DNA from: Archangiaceae bacterium
GTDB taxonomy: Bacteria; Myxococcota; Myxococcia; Myxococcales; Myxococcaceae
Reading direction: 5' to 3'
NCBI GenBank assembly: GCA_023248915.1
Contig: JAHFDQ010000082.1
Span: 1 to 14,472, forward strand
Length of the DNA: 14,472 bases
The notes beneath the pieces are model-generated. The model worked only from the letters and a program-made list of their open reading frames with translations, ran no database searches and was not told the origin of the DNA. Position 1 is the first letter of the stretch, and each line of letters starts with the position of its first letter. The position numbers and the translations under genes were made by a program. Of the stretch, positions 9,601 to 11,660 are shown piece by piece.

Positions 9601-9980
9601 CCGGTCGATCCGGCGTGGAGGACGATGCCGGCCCAGTAGCTGCCGCTGCCGTAGCCGCTGAAGACGACGGGCTTCGACGGGTCGGCCACGCCCAGCGAGT
9701 CCACCCCGACCTTCACCGTGCCGTCGACGATGAGCTCGGCGCGGGTGGTGTCCGAACCTCCGACCTGGTTGTCGGTGGTCAGGCTGGTGATGGTGGTGCC
9801 GGGCTCGATGGTGAGGGTGACGCCCGCGGGGACGATGACGTCGCCGGTCATGCGGTAGGTGCCGCCGGACACCCAGAGGGTGTCGCCCACCAGGGCGCCG
9901 GTGACGTCGAGGGCGTGAGAGGCCGCCGGGGCCAGAAGGGCGGCGAGGGCGAGCACGGGGGCAGCAAAACGCTTGGGCAT
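678..9980 (-). CDS. Giant MYXO-CTERM-anchored surface protein (beta-helix / Ig-like repeats)
   Basis: A 3,100-residue exported protein of unknown specific function, read as one uninterrupted frame. Residues 1-23 are a signal peptide (MPKRF, hydrophobic core, cleavage after S21-H-A23). Residues 24-1148 are three beta-helix modules with PbH1-like Asn/Asp/Gly-rich rungs. Residues 1149-2875 are twenty Ig-like (Big_2-like) domains. Residues 2876-3028 are Asp-rich DxDxDG repeats like thrombospondin type 3. Residues 3032-3049 hold four Cys (C3032, C3038, C3044, C3049). Residues 3059-3094 are a MYXO-CTERM signal with C3062, a hydrophobic segment and RRR. ATG 9980 is chosen because AGGAG lies 7 bases upstream, whereas the next in-frame ATG (10001) would put that site inside the coding region. 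The architecture suggests a surface adhesin or glycan-binding/processing protein on an Ig stalk. No catalytic motif was identified, so enzymatic activity (for example polysaccharide lyase) is unproven. Confidence 0.93.
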   Translation of the reverse strand: MPKRFAAPVLALAALLAPAASHALDVTGALVGDTLWVSGGTYRMTGDVIVPAGVTLTIEPGTTITSLTTDNQVGGSDTTRAELIVDGTVKVGVDSLGVADPSKPVVFSGYGSGSYWAGIVLHAGSTGHVFKNVDIGFATNCVSTASAFGTTLEDVSIHNCAGRGIWVSSTSASLTFKGTVPASPGPAKAKITAVTGNAIENTGALTVTNADIFSNSTYGVYSSGNSQIVGSVIRSNGNWGVYWSNALAGGNQTLSRNVIYNNYYGGLSVNLSLAGITDLVEHNTFDNNDSYYSTSYEVQMAVSAGTLTVRDNIAGNDDYYGFYRSGSGGTVDVHHNNVWNNAYGDYYNVAPGVGAVSCNPLFASPGLNFRITANSPSRGVDSQVVPQDIGALGYISDPTVGLQGILRSTMTLTAAGSPYAMPGDLVVPLGINLNIDPGVTIVPAASDNMRCNQDTARVELIVRGTLNAPGTAASKIAFTPSPASAGTWYGILFDTTSAGNVTSNLDVGYGVNCIYTNASNLVLSNPDIHHCSQDGVTVGMTTSSLTLTGTQATSQVRDNLRFGINNTGALTLVSTTLKNNANNAVYSTGNSQLNGNDIFNNGSSGSGFGVFFNGALPNGNQSMSRNLVHGNYGGGLTVNLATAGVTDLIEHNTFDNNDVSYSTSYEVYVNQGGGTVTVRDNILTNDDYYGLYLSGYGGTFDVHHNDSYGNAYGNYYGTTGGVGALHCNPLYVSATNYRLTEYSPARMADSQTPVKDMGALGYIADPTPTLQGIMRSSRTLTAAGSPWQMPGDFTIPVGVTLTLEAGSTLVPASGDGCGCNRNDAKAELIVQGSLVVNGTQASRALIRPATLGSGQWEGVRFESTSTGNTINFLDVGYGSTCVNVEAPNVTLNNTKVHDCSVMGVYVAVAPASLTMTGSTGLHGGNFLLESAVYNSGSSGYQGLRADGELALSNTDVYANSGGGVYFTAKATLTSNRIRSTGTGYGIIGTLSTNVTDVIQRNIVYGNYYGGLSLTTSGTPGTVVIDHNTIDQNTGSYTTYGINLALGAGTANTVTLKNNIVSRNGTYGIYTSGYSPVPLPDYNDVWNQTTNDYGSYYTLTEGVHSISTNPLFNYPVGGDYRLQPPSPARNVDNQVPAGDLGALPFYNIPVDHIDIVPGNPNVQAAAPQIFNAQAVEGWSSFPINGLAYTWAAVAGGGAINAAGTFTAGCTLGAYPSTVRASSGGVNGFTNVTVVPGVPASVTVTPASATVNINQSQTFAAQAKDSCGNSTTGSVVWSITDPTAGVIDANGVFTANVNAGTYSNVVRAIVSGISGYSTVTVSPDALAYLVISPNPGNVNTGTSGQFTAVGKDQWNNVVPATPTWSMAPGCTIGSVNASTGVFTAGGSTGTCNSPNGIRATQGGIVGNATVNSTSAPLAAIVVSPSPGALAVNGTLQYTASGRDASNNVVAITPTWTVSGGGTISTSGLFTAGCTPGTFTVTATQGAVSGVAGANVSAGLVATVTVSPAPASVAVGASQAFTAVGKDSCSNTVAITPTWAVIAGGGAITSGGLFTAGGAVGAYSNTVRANAGSVAGYATVNVTAGPLAAIVVTPNPATLAINGTQAFTATGTDSAGNPVTFSPTWTVIAGGGTITSGGLFTAGGVAGTFTNTVRAGNGTVTGTATVVVNAGALASITVAPSPATLAIGAAQQFTATGKDSGGNVVPITPTWTLVAGGGSLNSTGLFTAGTTPGTYTNTVKAASGGVNGTATVVVNPGPLATITVTPSPVTLAAAGTQQFTAVGKDSGGNVVSISPTWSVVAGGGTIGPTGLFTAGSTTGTYADTVKATSGGVSGTATVVVSAGALASITLTPPSATLLINATQAFTAVGKDSGGNVVSITPTWTVVAGGGSISSGGLFTAGSTAGTFTNTVKAASGSVNATATVTVQAGALSSITVSPDPATLAVGQTQQFTAVGKDSGGNTVSFSPTWAVVASGGTINSSGLFTAGSTPGSYANTVTATGGGITGTASVTVSAGALATVTVTPGSVTLAEGGTQAFSAVGKDAAGNVVAFTPTWTVVAGGGSVDSAGVFTAGNVAGTFTNTVKAAGGSVVGTATVVVQPGPLASLTVSPNPVSVGINGTQQLTAVGKDAAGNVVPATATWAVVSGGGTVDAGTGLFTAGATAGTFTNTVVASAGSVTGSATVTVNPGPLASLTLTPNPANVGAGGTAQFTASGADSGGNPVAVTPTWTVVAGGGTISTGGLFTAGTVAGTFNNTVKAVSGALNATATVVVTPGQVASITVSPNPGNLAINGTLQLTATAKDSSNNVVPVTATWTVVAGGGTVSTGGLFTAGTVAGTFTNTVQASSGSVSGTATVVVAPGPLATLTLTPNPASLGAGGSQQFTATGKDAGGNAVAVTPTWSVVAGGGTVTSGGLFTAGGTVGTFTNTVKATSGSVSATATVVVNTGSLASITVLPDPASVGINGAQQFTASGKDGSGNTVAVTCTWNVVNGGGTINAASGLFTAGATAGTFPNTVVAQSGGVTGYATVTVNPGTLASLQITPNPAGITVGGTQAFTATGIDSGGNSIPVTVTWTVVAGGGTINSSTGVFTAGTVSGSYAGTVRATSGSVSATATINLQPGAVDTLTVSPKTITVGPGAAQQFTAVAVDAYGNTVPSTPTWSLAQPLAGTIASNGAFTAGSKVGTYANVVVASFSGKTDTASVTVNPGPLTTITLTPANATMQAGQTRTFSAQGRDAFSNPVAVTPTWAATSAAGTITQGGAFKASFTAGTYANAISATSGSVVGRASVTITPATVASVVVSPANPTVCMTRTVAFSAKAFDPSGVEIAGQAVAWTAHGGGTLNAAGYYTAGTAPGNFDGSVTAVIAGMAGKTSVVIPVDFDQDAMDDAWELANGLDPTRASDATEDPDSDKLVNRDEFKFHGNPHDADTDDDGVIDGDEMQPGNDVDGDGLNSVNDLDSDGDGIPDGVEQGVTTPNKDTDLSKGNFHPDLQPETTTDPQNRDTDADGIPDGVEDFDHNGRVDQSESDPNATDTTCVLSADCGEGSTCVSGVCRASDAPAPGPLGCAAAGTPASAASTLGWAGLGLALAALGRRRNPRVVASQR
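699..806 (-). other. MYXO-CTERM-type C-terminal sorting signal
   Basis: Residues 3059-3094 of the giant protein: PLGC with C3062 (codon 795-797), a 17-residue Ala/Leu/Gly hydrophobic segment (about 3071-3087), then RRR (3089-3091). This tripartite Cys/transmembrane/Arg layout is the MYXO-CTERM pattern, which in myxobacteria directs processing by a CPBP-family intramembrane protease (myxosortase) and surface retention. The assignment rests on the pattern; a single Cys is present instead of the more common Cys-rich GCGC form. Confidence 0.75.
897..1355 (-). repeat. Asp-rich thrombospondin type 3-like calcium-binding repeats
   Basis: Residues 2876-3028 of the giant protein carry successive acidic motifs: DFDQDAMDD, DPDSDKLVNRDE, DADTDDDGVIDGDE, DVDGDGLNSVND, DSDGDGIPDGVE, DTDADGIPDGVE and DFDHNGRVDQSE. 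Spaced Asp residues followed by Gly-Ile/Leu-Pro-Asp are typical of Ca2+-binding TSP3 repeats found near the C-terminal anchor of large surface proteins. They probably rigidify the membrane-proximal stem in the presence of calcium. Confidence 0.85.
1356..6536 (-). repeat. Twenty tandem Ig-like domains (about 258 bp each)
   Basis: Residues 1149-2875. The typical unit begins LASITVSPxPATLAxG, continues with QQFTA.GKDSGGN and V.PTWTVVAGGG, and ends GLFTAGT.AGTFTNTVKA, SGSVxGTATVVV. This is the bacterial Ig-like (Big_2 type) beta-sandwich plan. The conserved word that encodes FTA (sense-strand 'gcggtgaac' on the plus listing) has its gtg at 2482, 2743, 3001, 3259, 3517, 3778, 4036, 4294, 4552, 4810, 5068, 5326 and 5578; most steps are 258 bp and the exceptions differ by whole codons. 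The first five and last five units are more diverged than the central ten. The likely role is an elongated spacer between the anchor and the beta-helix head. Confidence 0.93.
6537..9911 (-). repeat. Three tandem right-handed beta-helix modules
   Basis: Residues 24-1148, split at conserved (I/M)xRSxxTLTAAGSP borders: module 1 at 8769-9911 (residues 24-404), module 2 at 7665-8768 (405-772), module 3 at 6537-7664 (773-1148). Each module opens with a GD.(V/T)IP.G(V/I)(T/N)L.(I/L) strand, contains Cys-bearing rungs ending (I/V)H(N/H/D)C, then HNT(F/I)D.N and DNI..N(D/G) rungs, and closes with NPL(F/Y), R(L/I), SP.R, DSQ or DNQ, and GALG or GALP. These are typical of parallel beta-helix (PbH1/NosD-like) carbohydrate-interacting proteins. 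No pectate-lyase catalytic triad could be assigned by eye, so binding is as plausible as cleavage. Confidence 0.88.
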
Positions 9981-10143
9981 GGAAGGTCTCCTGGCCAGCA
10001 TGACCCTCGACCGCGTAGTGAAGTGCAGCCAAAAGCCTGGAATTCCCTCGGGAGCGCCCGCTGAAGGGTCCAGCGATTCCGGGGGATTACGAGCCAGGCG
10101 CGCTTGACTGCCCCCGGATTCGGTGGCATCGCCTCGCGATCGC
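9981..10143. promoter_or_regulatory. Divergent intergenic region
   Basis: This is the 163 bp between the divergently transcribed giant gene (minus) and TPR lipoprotein (plus), so promoters for both must lie here or overlap the coding starts. A plus-strand TTGACT at 10104-10109 is a possible -35 element, but the hexamer 17 bases on (CATCGC, 10127-10132) is a poor -10. No convincing sigma-70 or sigma-54 promoter was found on the minus strand. GGAATTCC (10039-10046) and GCGATCGC (10136-10143) are short palindromes without a known role here. Confidence 0.4.
9988..9992 (-). promoter_or_regulatory. Ribosome binding site of the giant surface protein
   Basis: AGGAG on the minus strand, separated by 7 bases from ATG 9980-9978. 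It sets the start of the giant gene at 9980, since an upstream in-frame ATG at 10001 would contain this site within codons 4-5. Confidence 0.85.
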
Positions 10144-11112
10144 ATGAACCACTTCCCCCGATTGAAGGCCGGCCTGGCGGCCCTGGCGCTGGCAGGCGCA
10201 TTGCTGGGCTGCGACCGTTCGGCCCCTCCCCCTCGCGTGGCGGGCACGCCCGAAGAACGGCGCGAAGAGGTCGGCGCGGCCAAGGACCTCGCCACCCGCG
10301 AACCGAGCAACCCGGACGCGCACTCGCGGCTCGGGCGGGCCCACCTGGCGGTGGCCGAGGCGGCGACCGCGCTGGGCGCATTCCAGCGGGCGCTCGACCT
10401 GAACCCGAAGAGCCGCGAGGCCCGCGAAGGCCTCGCCGCCGCTTTCCTGGCGCTGGGCAGGCCTTTCGATGCGGCCAACGCGCTCGCCTCCTTGCGCAGT
10501 CAGGGGCTCGAACCCAACGCGGCACTCGAGGCGCTGGTTGCGGGGGTCGGTGCGGCCAATCGGCCACCGCCGTCTGTTCCCGCGGCTGTCGCGGCGGCTC
10601 CGCCCGCCAGCCCACCGGTTCCCCCCGCACCGCCACCGGCGAACCCGGGTGCGCGGCCAACCGACCCAGTCGTCACGGCCTTCGAGCAGGGGAAATTCGA
10701 CGAAGTCATCCAGAAGCTGACGGCGGTGCCGGAGCGCGACCTCTTCCAGACGAAGGTGCTCGCCGACGCGCTTTACAACGCGAAGCGATTCACGGAAGCC
10801 GCCCAACAGTTCGCGCTCGTCGTCCAGCAGGAACCCGGGAACGAGCAGGCCCGCAGGTTCCGCGCCACGGCGCTGATGCAGGCCGGGGACTTCTCGAACG
10901 CGCACTCCGCCTATCTCGAGCTCGCGAAGCGCCACCCCGACGAGGCGGGGCTCGAGGTGCTCACCGGCGATGCGGCCGCACAGCTCGGAGACTCGGCGGG
11001 CGCCCGCGAGGCCTACCAGAGAGCCCGAGCCAAAGGCTTCGATTCGGGCCAACTCGACAAGCGCCTCGCCGAGCTCAAGAGCAGCGGCAAGCCCGGTGAA
11101 GCGGGCCGGTGA
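10144..11112 (+). CDS. TPR-repeat lipoprotein
   Basis: A 322-residue predicted lipoprotein. Residues 1-22 are a signal peptide (basic R6/K8, Ala/Leu core) with lipobox L20-L-G-C23. Residues about 37-134 hold TPR helices (for example NPDAHSRLGRAHLAVAEAAT and ALGAFQRALDLNPKSREARE). Residues 139-175 are a Pro/Ala-rich linker. A second TPR block spans about 176-310 (FEQGKFDEVIQ, ADALYNAKRFTEAAQQFALV, ATALMQAGDFSNAHSAYLEL, GDSAGAREAYQRA). TPR superhelices mediate protein-protein contacts, so it is probably an envelope scaffold; the partner is unknown. Asp24 at position +2 would favour inner-membrane retention under the E. coli rule, which may not hold in myxobacteria. An upstream in-frame GTG (10123) would add seven residues; ATG 10144 gives a better signal peptide. 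Neither start has a clear Shine-Dalgarno site. Confidence 0.88.
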   Translation: MNHFPRLKAGLAALALAGALLGCDRSAPPPRVAGTPEERREEVGAAKDLATREPSNPDAHSRLGRAHLAVAEAATALGAFQRALDLNPKSREAREGLAAAFLALGRPFDAANALASLRSQGLEPNAALEALVAGVGAANRPPPSVPAAVAAAPPASPPVPPAPPPANPGARPTDPVVTAFEQGKFDEVIQKLTAVPERDLFQTKVLADALYNAKRFTEAAQQFALVVQQEPGNEQARRFRATALMQAGDFSNAHSAYLELAKRHPDEAGLEVLTGDAAAQLGDSAGAREAYQRARAKGFDSGQLDKRLAELKSSGKPGEAGR

Positions 11113-11127
11113 GAGCGTCCGGCGCGC

Positions 11128-11660
11128 CTACTGGTTGAAGTTGGAGGTGATGTAGCCTTCCCACCAGTTGTCGCCGGCCTGTCGAAACATCGAGACCTTC
11201 GTCATATAGCCGCCCAACCACGGGTAGCCGAAGGTGCAATCGAAGTAGACGATGTTCTGTATCGCGTCAGTGAACACTGTGGTCGTCCCGAGAACGAGTG
11301 GCGCCTTGACGACGACGAATGAAGCACCCAGGGCGTTCGTGCCGGTGCACACGAGATTCTCATTGCCGGTACCCGCGTTGAGGATCTTGAACCCCGCATT
11401 GGTCCCGTCGCGTTCGAGCGTTAGGACATTAGTCTTCGCAACGGGTGTTAGGTCGACTGAGTTCTGGGCAAAAGCGGTCCGAACTATCATCTCCGCCGCC
11501 GCGGTCGGGGGCGACGACCCGGTTTCGGACCCAAGCCGAATCGTACCGGAACGGGTCAGGTTCTTGACGGTGGCGTTGCCAATCACGTTCAAGTTCGCGG
11601 TACCCGCCGCGGCCGACAGGGACAACTGGCCGTCAGCGTCGTTCTGCAGCCGCGTGTTGT
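11128..11660 (-). other. Unrecognised C-terminal tip domain of the fibre, lower GC
   Basis: The last ~178 residues, starting with strand-rich SLSAAAGTANLNVIGNATVKN and ending YITSNFNQ. It contains two Cys (in NLVCTGTN and YFDCTFGY) and aromatic residues near the end (YPWLGGY, DNWWEGY). By hand count, bases 11161-11460 are 173/300 GC (about 58%), against 218/300 (about 73%) in 12001-12300 of the same gene. It could be the receptor- or surface-binding tip; no family was recognised. Confidence 0.55.

Noticed and set aside
6537..9911. Assignment of the beta-helix head as a pectate lyase or glycoside hydrolase
   Set aside because: The fold class is supported, but no catalytic residue set could be identified by eye, so no enzymatic function is claimed.
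7290..10064. 924-codon open frame on the plus strand opposite the beta-helix region
   Set aside because: It lies wholly antisense to the giant gene, its product is a low-complexity Val/Gly/Ala/Arg/Asp string without domains, and it is explained by high GC and avoidance of TTA, CTA and TCA codons in the real gene.
9981..10478. Extension of the giant gene upstream to 10478
   Set aside because: It would overlap the divergent TPR gene and put 166 extra Ala/Arg/Ser-rich residues before a good signal peptide; AGGAG at 9988-9992 supports ATG 9980.
10087..11052. 321-codon frame on the minus strand opposite the TPR lipoprotein
   Set aside because: The plus-strand frame has a lipoprotein signal and TPR motifs; the minus frame has neither.
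11105..11123. Hairpin GCCGG...CCGGC at the convergent TPR/fibre junction as a terminator
   Set aside because: Only a 5-bp stem with a 9-base loop and no T-tract on either strand; too weak in a GC-rich sequence.
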